This document shows, one piece after another, positions 34,901 to 48,615 of a DNA stretch of 64,000 nt (within the stretch, counting starts at the first letter, position 1; every line of letters starts with the position of its first letter). Location of the stretch: positions 744,001 to 808,000 of the forward strand of contig JAWQEG010000262.1 of the NCBI GenBank assembly GCA_033782935.1. The letters run 5' to 3'. The notes under the pieces are model-generated. The model worked only from the letters and a program-made list of their open reading frames with translations. It ran no database searches and was not told the origin of the DNA. Origin of the DNA: Petrolisthes cinctipes. Lineage: Eukaryota; Arthropoda; Malacostraca; Decapoda; Porcellanidae. The position numbers and the translations under genes were made by a program.

Positions 34901-37900
34901 AGGCCCAAAACATGCTGAAAATTGATCTTTTAGGTGCCCAAAGTCAATATCTCAAATTCAGGCCCAAAACACCCGAAAATTCGAAATTTTGGGGTCCCAC
35001 AAGCGATCTGTACATACCTAATCCGTGTTAGAGTATTTTCTAAATACATGCCCAAAACATACTGAAAATCTATCTTTTAGGTGCCCAAAAGTCGATATTT
35101 GCATGCAACTTCTGTACCCGTTTATATCTCAAATTTAGGCTCCAAACACTCGAAAACTCGATATTTTGGGGTCCCAGAAGCGATCTGTACAAGCGTACTC
35201 AGTGCTAGAATATTTTCAAAATACAGGCCCAAAACATACTGAAAATCGATCTTTAGGTGCCCAAGAGTCGATTGTGCATGCATCTTCTGTACCCGTTTAT
35301 ATCTCAAATTCAGGCTCGAAACACCCGAATATTCGATATTTTAGGGTCATAGAAGCGATCTGTACATGCCTACTCCGTGTTAGAGTATTTTTATAATACA
35401 GGCCCAAAACATGTTGAAAATCGATATTTTAGGTGCCCAAAGTCAATATCTCAAATTTAGGCCCAAAACACCCGAAAATTCGAAATTTTGGGGTCCCACA
35501 AGCGATCTGTACATGCCTACTCCGTGTTAGAGTATTTTCAAAATACAGGCCCAAAACATACTGAAAATCGATCTTTAGGTGCCCAAGAGTCGAGTGTGCA
35601 TGCATCTTCTGTACCTGTTTATATCTCAAATTTAGGCTCCAAACACTCGAAAATTCGATATTTTGGGGTCCCAGAAGCGATCTGTACATGCCTACTCCGT
35701 GTTAGAATATTTTCAAAATACAGGCCCAAAACATACTGAAAATCGATCTTTTAGGTGCCCAAAAGTCGATATGTGCATGCATCTTCTGTACCCGTTTATA
35801 TCTCAAATTCGGGTTCCAAACACCCGAAAATTCGATATTTTGGGGTCCCAGAAGCGATCTGTACATGCGTACTCAGTGCTAGAATATTTTAAAAAATATA
35901 GGCTGAAAACATGCTAAAAATCGATATTTTAGGTGCCCAGAATCGATATCTCAAATTCAGGCCAAAAACACCCGAAAATTTGATATTTTGTGGTCGCAGA
36001 AGCGATATGTACATGCCTACTCCGTGTTAGAGTATTTTCAAAATACAGTCCCAAAACATACTGAAAATCGATCTTTTAGGTGCCCAAAATTCGATATGTG
36101 CATGCTTCTTCTGTACTCGTTTATATCTCAAATTCAGGCTCCAAACACCCGAAAATTCGATATTCTGGGGTCCCAGAAGCGATCTGTATATGCCTTCTCA
36201 GATACAGTCCCTAAACATGCTGAAAATCGATATTTTAGTTGCCCAAAATTCGATATGTGCATGCATCTTCAGTACCGTTTATATCCCAAATTCAGGCTCA
36301 AAACACCCGAAAATTCGATATTTTGGGGTCCCACAAGCGATCTGTACATGCCTACTCCGTGTTAGAGTATTTAAAAAAAAAAGGCCCAAAACATACTGAA
36401 AATCTATCTATTAGGTGCCCAAAAGTCGATATTTGCATGCAACTTCTGTACCTGTTTATATCTCAAATTTAGGCTCAAAACACTCGAAAATTCGATATTT
36501 TGGGGTCCCAGAAGCGATCTGTACATGCCTACTCAGTGCTAGAATGTTTTCAAAATATAGGCTCAAAACATGCTAAAAATCGATATTTTAAGTGTCCAAA
36601 GTCGATATGTGCATGCAACTTCTGTACCCATTTATATCTCAAATTCAGGCTCAAAACACCCGAAAATTCGATATTTTGGGGTCCAAGAAGCGATCTGTAC
36701 ATGCCTACTCCTAGTTAGGATGTTTTCAAGATACAGGCCCAAAACATACTGAAAATCGATCTTTTAGGTGCCCAAAGTCGATATCTCAAAATCAGGCCCA
36801 AAACACCCGAAAATTCGATATTTTAGTGGTCCCAGAAGCGATCTGTACATGCCTACTCCGTGTTAGAATATTTTCAAATTACAGGCCCAAAACATACTGA
36901 AAATCGATGTTTTAGGTGCCCAAAAGTCGATATGTGCATGCATCTTCTGTACCCGTTTATATCTCAAATTCAGGTTCCAAACACCCGAAAATTCGATATT
37001 TTGGGGTCCCAGAAGCGATCTGTACATGCGTACTCAGTGCTAGAATATTTTCAAAATATAGGCTCAAAACATGCTAAAAATCGATATTTTAGGTGCCCAA
37101 AGTCGATATCTCAAATTCAGTCCAAAAATACCCGAAAATTTGATATTTTGGGGTCGCAGAAGCGATCTGTACATGCCTACTCCGTGTTAGAGTATTTTCA
37201 AAATACAGGCCCAAAACATACTAAAAATAGATCTTTTAGGTGCCCAAAAGGCGATATGTGCATGCATCATCTGTACTTGTTTATATCTCAAATTCAGGCT
37301 CCAAACACCCGAAAATTCGATATTCTGGGGTCCCAGAAGCGATCTGTACATGCCTACTCAGATACAGTCCCAAAACATGCTGAAAATCGATATTTTAGGT
37401 GCCCAAAAGTCGATATGTGCATACATCTTCAGTACCCGATTATATCCCAAATTCAGGCTCAAAACACCCGAAAATTCGATATTATGGGGTCCCAGAAGCG
37501 GTCTGTACATGCCTACTCCGTGTTAGAGTATTTTCAAAATACAGGCCCAAAACATACTGAAAATCTATCGTTTAGGTGCCCAAAAGTCGATATGTGCATG
37601 CAACTTCTGTACCCCTTAATATCTCAAATTCAGGCTTCAAACACCCGAAAATTCGATATTTTGGGGTCCCAGAAGCGATTTGTACATACCTAGTCAGTGC
37701 TAGAATGTTTTCAAAATATAGGCTCAAAACATGCTAAAAATCAATATTTTAAGTGTCCAAAGTCGATATGTGCATGCATCTTCTGTACCCGTTTATATCT
37801 CAAATTCAGGCTCAAAACACACGAAAATTCTGTATTTTTGGGTCCTAGAAGCGATCTGTACATGCCTACTCCTAGTTAGAATGTTTTCAAGATACAGACC

Positions 37901-37930
37901 CAAAACATGCTCAAAATCGATATTTTAGGT
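31900..37930. repeat. HOR-C region: partial repeats at 1.2-3.5 kb spacing
   Basis: A block running from TTAGAATATTTTCAAAATAC through CAGGTTCCAAACACC (CGGGTTCC near 35810) and the B variant GTACATGCGTACTCA begins at 32211, 34380, 35702 and 36863, spacings of 2,169, 1,322 and 1,161 bp. The best-matched pair is 32211-33275 with 35702-36766 (offset about 3,491/3,492). The 34380 copy holds for about 485 bp. These are partial, overlapping duplications rather than one regular HOR. All monomers remain of the same family. Confidence 0.78.
33588..33735 (+). repeat. Shortened A-half variant, three copies (33588, 35246, 35568)
   Basis: The A half opens TCGATCTTTAGGTGCCCAAG and continues AGTCGATTGTGCATG (AGTCGAGTGTGCATG at 35568), missing two T's in the first tract and the AT before GTGC. 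The same linked small deletions occur in monomers starting at 35246 and 35568. The last two are 322 bp apart, the length of two short monomers. Shared double deletions show a single origin followed by spread within HOR-C only. Confidence 0.8.
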
Positions 37931-39298
37931 GCCCAAAAGTCGATATGTGCATGCATCATCCGTACCCGTTACATCTCAAATTGAGGCCCAAAACACCCGA
38001 AAATTCGTTTTTTTGAGATCCCACAAGCGATCTGTACATGCCTACTCCGTGTCAGAATATTTTCAAAATACAGGAACAAAACATACTGAAAATCGATCTT
38101 TTAAGTGCCCAAAAGTCGATATGTGCATGCATCTTCTGTACCCGTTTAAATCTCAAATCAGGTTCCAAACACACGAAAATTCGATATTTTGAGTGCCCTG
38201 AAGCGATCTGCACATACGTACTCAGTGCTAGAATATTTTCAAAATATAGGCCCAAAACATGCTAAAAATCGATATTTTAGGTGCCCAAAGTCGATATCTC
38301 AAATTCAGGCCCAAAACACCCAAAAAATTCGATATTTTGAGGTCCCTGAAGCGATCTGTACATGCCTACTCCGTTTTAGAATATATTCAAAATACAGGCC
38401 CAAAACATACTGAAAATCGATCTTTTAGGTGCCCAGAAGTCGATATGTGCATGCAACTTCTGTACCCGTTTATATCTCAAATTTAAGCTTCAAACACCCG
38501 AAAATTCGATATTTTGGGGTCCCAAAAGCGATTTGTACATGCCTACTCCGTGTTAAAGTATTTTCAAAATACAGGCCCAAAACATGCTGAAAATCGATAT
38601 TTTAGGTGCCGGAAGTCAATATGTGTATAAATATTCTTCACACGTTTATATCCCAAATTCAACCTCAAAACACACGAAAATTCGATAATTTTTGGTCCCA
38701 GAAGCGATCTGTACATGCCTACTCAGTGCTAGAATGTTTTCAAAATATAGGCTCAAAACATGCTAAAAATCGATATTTTAAGTGGCTAAAGTTAATATGT
38801 GCATGCATCTTCTGTATCCGTTTATATCCCAAATTCAACCTCAAAACACCCGAATATTCGGTATTTTTGGGTCCTAGAAGCAATCTGTACATGTCTACTC
38901 TTAGTTAGAATGTTTTCAAGATACAGGCCCAAAACATGCTCAAAATCGATATTTTAGGTGCCCAAAAGTAGATATGTGCATGCATCTTCAGTACCCGTTT
39001 ATATCTCAAATTCAGGCTCAAAACACCCAAAAAATTCGATATTTCGGGGTCCCAGAAGCGATCTGTACATACCTACTCCGTGTTAGAGTATTTTCAAAAT
39101 ACACACCCAAAACATGCTGAAAATCAATATTTTAGGTGCCCAAAGTCAATATGTGTATGAATCTTCTGCACACGTTTATATCCCAAATTCAACCTCAAAA
39201 CACCCAAAAATTTGATATTTTTGGGACCTAGAAGCGATCTGTACATGCCTACTCAGTGCTTAAATGTTTTCAAATTATAGGCTCAAAACATTCTAAAA

Positions 39299-39554
39299 TT
39301 GATATTTTAAGTGTCCAAAGTCGATATGTGCATGCATCTTCTGTATCCGTTTATATCTCAAATTCAGGTTAAAAACACTCGAAAATTCGGTATTTTTGGG
39401 TCCTAGAAGCGATCTGTACATCTGCACACGTTTATATCCCAAATTCAAACTCAAACACCCAAAAATTTTATATTTTTTGGACCCAGAAGCGATCTGTACA
39501 TGCCTACTCCTAGTTAGAATGTTTTCAAGATACAGACCCAAAACATGCTAAAAA
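39299..39554 (+). repeat. 256-bp one-and-a-half monomer with B/A hybrid half
   Basis: This interval contains three half-units instead of two or four. After a normal A half, a B half begins at 39388 (TCGGTATTTTTGGGTCC) but at about 39420 switches from GCGATCTGTACAT into the A sequence CTGCACACGTTTATATCCC. It then continues to a normal B half. The switch lies at nearly equivalent positions of the two half-units, so misalignment of B with A by one half-monomer explains it. A related unit lies at 44650-44906. Confidence 0.88.
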
Positions 39555-41434
39555 TCGATATTTTAGGTGCCCTAAGTCGATATCTCAAATTCAGGCCCAA
39601 AACACCCTAAAATTCGATATTTTGAGGTCACAGAAGCGATCTGCACATGCCTGCTCCGTGTTAGAATATTTTCAAAATACAGGCCCAAAACATACTGAAA
39701 ATCGATCTTTTTGGTGCCCAAAAGTCGATATGAGCATGCATCTTCTGTACACGTTTATATCTCAAATTCAGGCTCCAAACACCCGAAAATTCGATTATTT
39801 GGGGTCCCAGAAGCGATCTGTACATGCCTACTGAGTGCTAGAATTTTTTCAAAATATAAGCTCAAAACATGCTAAAAATCAATATTTTAAGTGTCCAAAG
39901 TCGATATGTGCATTCATCTTCAGAACCCGTTTATATCTCAAATTCATGCTCAAAACACTCGAAAATTCGGTATTTTTGGGTCCTAGTAGCGATCTCTACA
40001 TGCCCACTCCTAGTTAGAATGTTTTCAAGATACAGACCCAAAACATGCTCAAAATCGATATTTTAGGTGACCAGAGTCAATATGTGTATGGATCTTCTGC
40101 ACACGTTTATATCCCAAATTCAACCTCAAAACACCTGAAAATTCGATATTTTTGGGACCCAGAAGCGATCTGTACATGCCTACTAAGTGCTAAAATGTTT
40201 TCAAAATATAGGCTCAAAATATTCTAAAAATCGATATTTTAAGTGTCCAAAGTCGATATGTGCATGTATCTTCTGTACCCGTTTATATCTCAAATTCAGG
40301 TTAAAAACACTCGAAAATTTGGTATTTTTAGGTCCTTGAAGCGATCTGTACATGCCTTCTCCTATTTAGAATGTTTTTAAGATGCAGACCCAAAACATGC
40401 TAAAAATCGATATTTTAAGTGCCCAAAGTCGATATCTCAAATTCACTCCCAAAACACTCGAAAATTCGATATTTTGAGGTCCCAGAGCGATCTGTACATG
40501 CCTACTCCGTGTTAGAATATTTTCAAAATACAGGCCCAAAACATACTGAAAATCGATCTTTTACGTGCCTAAAAGTCGATATGTGCATGCATCTTCTGTA
40601 CCCGTTTATATCTCAAATTCAGGCTCCAAACACCCAAAAATTCGATTATTTGGGGTCCCAGAAGCGGTCTGTACATGCCTACTCAGTGCTAGAATGTTTT
40701 CAAAATATAGGCTCATAACATGCTAAAAATCAATATTTTAAGTGTCCAAAGTCGATATGTGCATGCATCTTCTGTACCCGTTTATATCTCAAATTCAGGC
40801 TCAAAACACTCGAAAATTCTGTATTTTTGGGTCCTAAAAGCGATCTGTACATGCCTACTCCTAGTTAGAATGTTTTCAAGATACAGACCCAAAACATGGT
40901 CAAAATCGATATTTTAGGTGCCCAAAAGTCGATATGTGCATGCATCATCACTACCCGTTAAATCTACAATTCAGGCCCAAAACACCCGAAAATTCGATAT
41001 TTTGAGGTCCCACAAGCGATCTGTACATGCCTACTCCGTGTCAGAATATTTTCAAAATACAGTTCCAAAACATACTGAAAATCGATCTTTTAGGTGCCCA
41101 AAAGTCGATAAGTGCATGCATCTTCTGTACCCGTTTAGATCTCAAATTCAGGCTTCAAACACCCAAAAATCCGATATTTTGGGGTACCAAAAGGGATTAG
41201 TACAAGCCTACTCCGTGTTAAAGTATTTTCAAAATACAGGCCCAAAACATGCTGAAAATCGATATTTTAGGTGCCCAAAGTCAATATGTGTATGCATCTT
41301 CTGCACCCGTTTATATCCCAAATTCAACCTCAAAACACCCGAAAATTCGATAATTTTGGGTCCCAGAAGCGATTTGTACATGCCTACTCAGTGCTAGAAT
41401 GTTTTCAAAATATAGGCTCAAAACATGCTAAAAA

Positions 41435-42272
41435 TCGGTATTTTAAGTGTCTAAAGTCGATATGTGCATGCATCTTCAGTACCCGTTTATATCTCAAATT
41501 CAGGCTCAAAACACCCAAAAAATCAATATTTTGGGGTCCCAGAAGTGGTCTGTACATGCCTACACAGTGCTAGAATATTTTCAAAATATATGCTCAAAAC
41601 ATGCTAAAAATCGATATTTTAGGTGCCCAAAGTCGATATCTCATATTAAGGCCCAAAACACCCGAAAATTCGATATTTTGAGGTCCCAGAAGCAATCTGG
41701 ACATGCCTACTCCGTGTTAGAATATTTTCAAAATACAGGCACAAAACATAATGAAAATCGATCTTTTAGGTGCCCAAAAGTCGATATGTGCATGCATCTT
41801 CTTTACCCGTTTATATCTCAAATTCAGGCTCCAAACACCAGAAAACTCGATATTTTGTGGTTCCAGAAGCGATCTGTACATGCCTACTCAAATACAGGCC
41901 CAAAAACATGCTGAAAATAGATATTTTAGGTGCCCAATATCAATATGTGTATGCATCTTCTGCACCCGTTTATATCACAAATTCAACATCAAAACACCCG
42001 AATATTCGATTTTTTAGGTCGAAGAAGCGATCTATACATGCCTACTCAGTGCTAGATTGATTTGAAAAAATAGGCTAAAAACATGCTAAAAATCGATATT
42101 TTAAGTATCCAAAGTCGATATGTGCATGCATATTCTGTAACCGTTTATATCTCAAATTTAGGCTCAAAACACCCGAAAATTCGGTATTTTTGGGTCTTAG
42201 AAATGATCTGTACATGCCTACCTACTCCTAGTTAGAATGTTTTCAAGATACAGACCCAAAACATGCTCAAAA
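41435..42272 (+). repeat. HOR-E relative: five-monomer unit (838 bp)
   Basis: Monomers start at 41435, 41611 (S2), 41758 (S1), 41918 and 42093, with lengths 176, 147, 160, 175 and 180 bp. The order matches HOR-E at 46947-48615: B2-type, S2, S1 with CACCAGAAAACTCG, A2-type, then AAGTATCC with B4. The 180-bp unit has a 4-bp expansion, CTACCTACTCC, near 42220. Confidence 0.85.
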
Positions 42273-44649
42273 TCGATATTTTAGGTGCCCAAAAGTCGAT
42301 ATGTTCATGCATCTTCAGTACCCGTTTATATCTCAAATTCATGCTCAAAACACCCGAAAATTCGATATTTTGGGGTCCCAGAAGCGATCTGTACATGCCT
42401 ACTCAGTGCTAGAATATTTTTTAAAATATAGGCACAAAAGGGCTAAAAATCGATATTTTAGGTCCCCAAAGTCGATATCTCAAATTCAGGCCCAAAACAC
42501 CCGAAAATTCGATAATTTGGGGTCGCAGAAGTGATCTGTACATGCCTACTCCGTGTTAGAGTATTTTCAAAATACAGTCCCAAAACATACTGAAAATCGA
42601 TCTTTTAGGTGCCCAAAAGTCGATATGTGCATGCATCTTCTGTACTCGTTTATATCTCAAATTCAGGCTCCAAACACCCGAAAATTCGATATTTTGGGGT
42701 CCCAGAAGCGATCTATACATGCCTACTCAGATACAGTCCCAAAACATGCTGAAAATCGATAGTTTTAGTTGCCCAAAAGTCGATATGTGCATGCATCTTC
42801 AGTACCGTTTATATCCCAAATTCAGGCTCAAAGCACCCGAAAATTCGATATTTTGGGGTCCCACAAGCGATCGGTACATGCCTACTCCGTGTTAGAGTAT
42901 TTTCAATATACTGGCCCAAAACATACTGAAAATCTATCTTTTAGGTGCCCATAAGTCGATATTTGCATGCAACTTCTGTACCCGTTTATATCTCAAATTT
43001 AGGCTCCAAACACCCGAAAATTCGATATTTTGAGGTCCCAGAAGCGATCTGTACATACCTACCCAGTGCTAGAATGTTTTCAAAAAAAAGGCTCAAAACA
43101 TGCTAAAAATCTATATTTTAAGTGTACAAAGTCGATATGTGCATGCATCTTCTGTACCCGTTTATATCTCAAATTCAGGTTAAAAACACTCGAAAATTCG
43201 GTATTTTTGGGTCCTAGAAGCGATCTGTACATGCCTACTCCTAGTTAGAATGTTTTCAAGATACAGATTCAAAACATGCTCAAAATCGATATTTTAGGTG
43301 CCCAAAGTCAATATGTGCATGCATCTACAGTACCCGTTTATATCTCAAATTCAGGCTCAAAACACCCGAAAAGTCAATATTTTGGGGTCCCAGAAGTGAT
43401 CTGTACATGCCTACACAGTGCTAGAATATTTTCAAAATATAGGCCTAAAACATGCTAAAAATCGATATTTTAGGTGCCCAAAGTCGATATCTCAAATTCA
43501 GGCCCAAAACACCCGAGAATTCGATATTTTGAGGTCCCAGAAGCAATCTGTACATGCCTACTCCGTGATAGAATATTTTCAAAATACAGGCACAAAACAT
43601 ACTGAAAATCGATCTTTTAGGTGCCCAGAAGTCGATATGTGCATGCAACTTCTGTACCCGTTTATATCTCAAATTTAAGCTTCAAACACCCGAAAATTCG
43701 ATATTTTGGGGTCCCAAAAGCGATTTGTACATGCCTACTCCGTGTTAAAGTATTTTCAAAATACAGTCCCAAAACATGCTGAAAATCGATATTTTAGGTG
43801 CCGAAAGTCAATATGTGTATAAATCTTCTGCACACTTTTATATCCCAAATTCAACCTCAAAACACACGAAAATTCGATAATTTTGGGTCCCAGAAGTGAT
43901 CAGTACATGCCTACTCAGTGCTAGAATGTTTTCAAAATATAGGCTCAAAATATGCTAAAAATCGATATTTTAAGTGGCTAAAGTCGATATGTGCATGCAT
44001 CTTCTGTACCCGTTTATATCCCAAATTAAACTTCAAAATTCCCGAAAATTCGGTATTTTTGGGTCCTAGAAGCAATCTGTCCATGCCTACTCCAAGTTAG
44101 AATGTTTTGAAGATACAGGCCCAAAACATGCTCAAAATAGATATTTTAGGTGCCCAAAAGTCGATATGTGCATGCATCTTCAGTACCCGTTTATATCTCA
44201 AATTCAGGCTCAAAACACCCAAAAAGTTCGATATTTCGGGGTCCCAGAAGCGATCTGTACATGCCTACTCCGTGTTAGAGTATTTTCAAAATACACACCC
44301 AAAAGATGCTGAAAATCAATATTTTAGGTGCCCAAAGTCAATATGTGCATGCACCTTCTGTACCCGTTTATATCTCAAATTCAAGCTCCAAACACCAAAA
44401 AACTCGATATTTTGTGGTTCCAGAAGCGATCTGTACATGCCTACTCAGATACAGGCCCAAAACATGCAGAAAAGCTATATTTTAGGTGCCCAAAGTCAAT
44501 ATGTGTATGAATCTTCAGCACACGTTTATATACCAAATTCAACCTCAAAACACCCAAAAATTTGATATTTTTGAAACCCAGAAGCGATCTGTACATGTCT
44601 ACTCAGTGCTAAAATGTTTTCAAATTATAGGCTCAAAACATTCTAAAAA

Positions 44650-44906
44650 TCGATATTTTAAGTGTCCAAAGTCGATATGTGCATGCATCTTCTGTATCCG
44701 TTTATATCTCAAATTCAGGTTAAAAACACTCGAAAATTCGGTATTTTTGGGTCCTAGAAGCGATCTGTACATCTGCACACGTTTATATCCCAAATTCAAA
44801 CTCAAAACACCCAAAAATTTGATATTTTTGGGACCTAGAAGCGATCTGTACATGCCTACTCAGTGCAAAAATGTTTTCAATTTATAGGCTCAAAACATTT
44901 TAAAAA
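44650..44906 (+). repeat. 257-bp one-and-a-half monomer, second copy
   Basis: The same B-to-A switch is present, with GCGATCTGTACAT followed by CTGCACACGTTTATATCCC (switch near 44771). It lies 5,351 bp after the first copy, and flanking monomers also correspond. The two differ by small changes, for example CAAACTCAAAACACC here against CAAACTCAAACACC at 39299. One hybrid formed and was then duplicated with its surroundings. Confidence 0.88.
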
Positions 44907-46946
44907 TCGATATTTTAAGTGTCCAAAGTCGATATGTGCATGCATCTTATGTACCCTTTTATATCTCAAATTCAGGTTAAAAACACTCGAAAATTCGGAA
45001 TTTTTGGGTCCTAGAAGCGATCTGTACTTGCCTACTCCTAGTTAGAATGCTTTCAAGATACAGACCCAAAACATGCTAAAAATCGATATTTTAGGTGCCC
45101 AAAGTCGATATCTCAAATTCAGGCCCAAAACACCGGAAAATTCGATATTTTGACTTAACAGAAGCGATCTGTACATGCCTACTCCGTGTTAGAATATTTT
45201 CAAATTACAGGCCCAAAACATACTGAAAATCGATCTTTTAGGTGCCCAAAAGTCGATATGTGCATGCATCTTCTGTACCCGTTTATATCTCAAATTCAGG
45301 CTCCAAACACCCGAAAATTCGATTATTTGGGGTCCAACAAGCGATCTGTACATACTGAGTGCTAGAATGTTTTCAAAATATAGGCTCATAACATGATAAA
45401 AATCAATATTTTAAGTGTCCAAAGTCGATATGTGCATGCATCTTCAGTACCCGTTTATATCTCAAATTCATGCTCAAAACACTCGAAAATTCGGTATTTT
45501 TGGGTCCTAGAAGCGATCTCTACATGCCCACTCCTAGTTAGAATGTTTTCAAGATACAGACCCAAAACATGCTCAAAATCGATATTTTAGGTGCCCAAAA
45601 GTCGATATGTGCATGCATCATGAGTACCCGTTAAATCTCCAATTCAGGCCCAAAACAACCGAAAATTCGATATTTTGAGGTCCCACAAGCGATCTGTACA
45701 TGCCTACTCCGTGTCAGAATATTTTCAAAATACAGGCCCAAAACATACTGAAAATCGATCTTTTAGGTGCCCAAAAGTCGATATGTGCATGCATCTTCTG
45801 TACCCGTTTATATCTCAAATCAGGTTCCAAACACCCGAAAATTCGATATTTTGGGGTCCCAGAAGCGATCTGCACATACGTACTCAGTGCTAGAATATTT
45901 TCAAAATATAGGCCCAAAATATGCTAAAAATCGATATTTTAGGTGCCCAAAGTCGATATCTCAAATTCAGGCCCAAAAGACCCGAAAATTAGATATTTTG
46001 ACTTAACAGAAGCGATCTGTACATGCCTACTCCGTGTTAGAATATTTTCAAATTACAGGCCCAAAACATACTGAAAATCGATCTTTTAGGTGCCCAAAAG
46101 TCGATATGTGCATGCATCTTCTGTACTCGTTTATATCTCAAATTCAGGCTCCAAACACCCGAAAATTCGATATTTTGGGGTCCCAGAAGCGATCTGTACA
46201 TGCCTACTCAGATACAGTCCCAAAACATGCTGAAAATCGATAGTTTTAGTTGCCCAAAAGTCGATATGTGCATGCATTTTCAGTACCGTTTATATCCCAA
46301 ATTCAGGCTCAAAGCACCCGAAAATTCGATATTTTGGGGTCCCACAAGCGATCGGTACATGCCTACTCCGTGTTAGAGTATTTTCAATATACAGGCCCAA
46401 AACATACTGAAAATCTATCTTTTAGGTGCCCAAAAGTCGATATTTGCATGCAACTTCTGTACCCGTTTATATCTCAAATTTAGGCTCCAAACACCCGAAA
46501 ATTCGATATTTTGAGGGCCCAGAAGCGATCTGTACATGCCTACTCAGTGCTAGACTGTTTAAAAAAAAAAAGGCTTAAAACATGCTAAAAATCTATATTT
46601 TAAGTGTCCAAAGTCGATATGTGCATGCATCTTCTGTACCCGTTTATATCTCAAATTCAGGTTAAAAACACTCGAAAATTCGGTATTTTTGGGTCCTAGA
46701 AGCGATCTGTACATGCCTACTCCTAGTTAGAATGTTTTCAAGATACAGACCCAAAACATGCTCAAAATCGATATTTTAGTTGCCCAAAAGTCGATATGTG
46801 CATGAATCTTCTGTACCCGTTTATATCTCAAATTCAGGCTCAAAACACCCAAAAAATTCGATATTTTGGGGTCCCAGAAGCGATCTGTACATGCCTACTC
46901 CTTGTTAGAGTATTTTCAAAATACACACCCAAAACATGCTGAAAAG

Positions 46947-47780
46947 TCGATATTTTAGGTGCCCAAAGTCAATATGTGCATGCATCTTCTGTACCCGTTT
47001 ATATCTCAAATCAGGTTCCAAACACCCGAAAAGTCAATATTTTGGGGTCCCAGAAGTGATCTGTACATACGTACTCAGTGCTAGAATATTTTCAAAATAT
47101 AGGCCCAAAACATGCTAAAAATCGATATTTTAGGTGCCCAAAGTCGATATCTCAAATTCAGGCCCAAAACACCCGAAAATTCGATATTTTGAGGTCCCAG
47201 AAGCAATCTGTACATGCCTACTACATGTTAGAATATTTTCAAAATACAGGCACAAAACATAATGAAAATCGATCTTTTAGGTGCCCAAAAGTCGATATGT
47301 GCATGCATCTTCTTTACCCGTTTATATCTAAAATTCAGGCTCCAAACACCAGAAAACTCGATATTTTGTGGTTCCAGAAGCGATCTCTACATGCCTACTC
47401 AAATACAGGCCCAAAAACATGCTGAAAATAGATATTTTAGGTGCCCAAAGTAAATATGTGTATGCATCATCTGCACCCGTTTATATCACAAATTCAACCT
47501 CAAAACACCCGAAAATTCTAAATTTTTGGGTCGAAGAAACGATCTGTACATGCCTACTCAGTGCTAGAATGATTTAAAAAAATAGCCTAAAAACATGCTA
47601 AAAATCGATATTTTAAGTATCCAAAGTCGATATGTGCATGCATCTTCTGTAACCGTTTATATCTCTAATTTAGTCTCAAAACACCCGAAAATTCGGTATT
47701 TTTGGGTCCTAGAAGCGATCTGTACATGCCTGCTCCTAGTTAGAATGTTTTCAAGATACAGACCCAAAACATGCTCAAAA
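46947..47780 (+). repeat. HOR-E copy 1: five-monomer unit (834 bp)
   Basis: Monomers start at 46947, 47122, 47269, 47429 and 47605, with lengths 175, 147, 160, 176 and 176 bp. The order is A1-B2; S2 with TTAGAATATT B half; S1 with CACCAGAAAACTCG and GTGGTTCC; A2-B3; and AAGTATCC-A1-B4. This combines both deletion classes with three full-length subtypes in one compact unit. Confidence 0.9.
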
Positions 47781-48615
47781 TCGATATTTTAGGTGCCAAA
47801 TGTCAATATGTGCATGCATCTTCAGTACCCGTTTATATCTCAAATTCAGGCTCAAAACACCCAAAAAATCAATATTTTGGGGTCCCAGAAGCGATCTGTA
47901 CATGCCTACACAGTGCTAGAATATTTTCAAAATATAGGCCCAAAACATGCTAAAAATCGATATTTTAAGTGACCAAAGTCGATATCTCAAATTCAGGCCC
48001 AAAACCCCCGAAAATTCGATATTTTGAGGTCCCAGAAGCAATCTGTACATGCCTACTCCGTGTTAGAATATTTTCAAAATACAGGCACAAAACATAATTA
48101 AAATCGATCTTTTAGGTGCCCAAAAGTCGATATGTGCAAGCATCTTCTTTACCCGTTTATATCTCAAATTCAGGCTTCAAACACCAGAAAACTAGATATT
48201 TTGTGGTTCCAGAAGCGATCTGTACATGCCTACTCAAATACAGGCCCAAAAACATGCTGAAAATAGATATTTTAGGTACCCAATGTCAATATGTGTATGC
48301 ATCTTCTGCACCCGTTTATATCACAAATTCAACATCAAAACACCCGAAAATTCGATATTTTTGGGTCTTAGAAATGATCTGTACATGCTTACTCAGTGCT
48401 AGAATGATTTCAAAAAATAGTTTAAAAACATGCTAAAAATCGATATTTTAAGTATCCAAAGTCGATATGTGCATGCATCTTCTGTAACCGTTTATATCTC
48501 AAATTTAGGCTCAAAACACCCGAAAATTCGGTATTTTCGGGTCTTAGAAATGATCTGTACATGCCTACTCCTAGTTAGAATGTTTTCAAGATACAGACCC
48601 AAAACATGCTCAAAA
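47781..48615 (+). repeat. HOR-E copy 2: five-monomer unit (835 bp)
   Basis: Monomers start at 47781, 47957, 48104, 48264 and 48440, with lengths 176, 147, 160, 176 and 176 bp. Subtype order is the same as copy 1. Copies differ at scattered sites (for example AAACTAGATATT at 48189 against AAACTCGATATT at 47354), so this is an older tandem duplication than the HOR-A core. Confidence 0.9.

Noticed and set aside
34581..34913. Minus-strand open frame of 110 codons
   Set aside because: It is the reverse-strand shadow of the same monomers; the peptide pattern recurs at many other minus-strand places and carries no recognisable domain.
36860..37693. Open frame of 277 codons on the + strand as a repeat-protein gene
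   Set aside because: It is a read-through of about five satellite monomers. The same peptide repeats occur in several frames over the whole array, and 176-bp units break the frame. There is no promoter, intron or unique sequence around it.
39388..39465. Transposon insertion as the cause of the odd 256-bp unit
   Set aside because: All of the sequence is accounted for by half-units A and B; nothing foreign is present.
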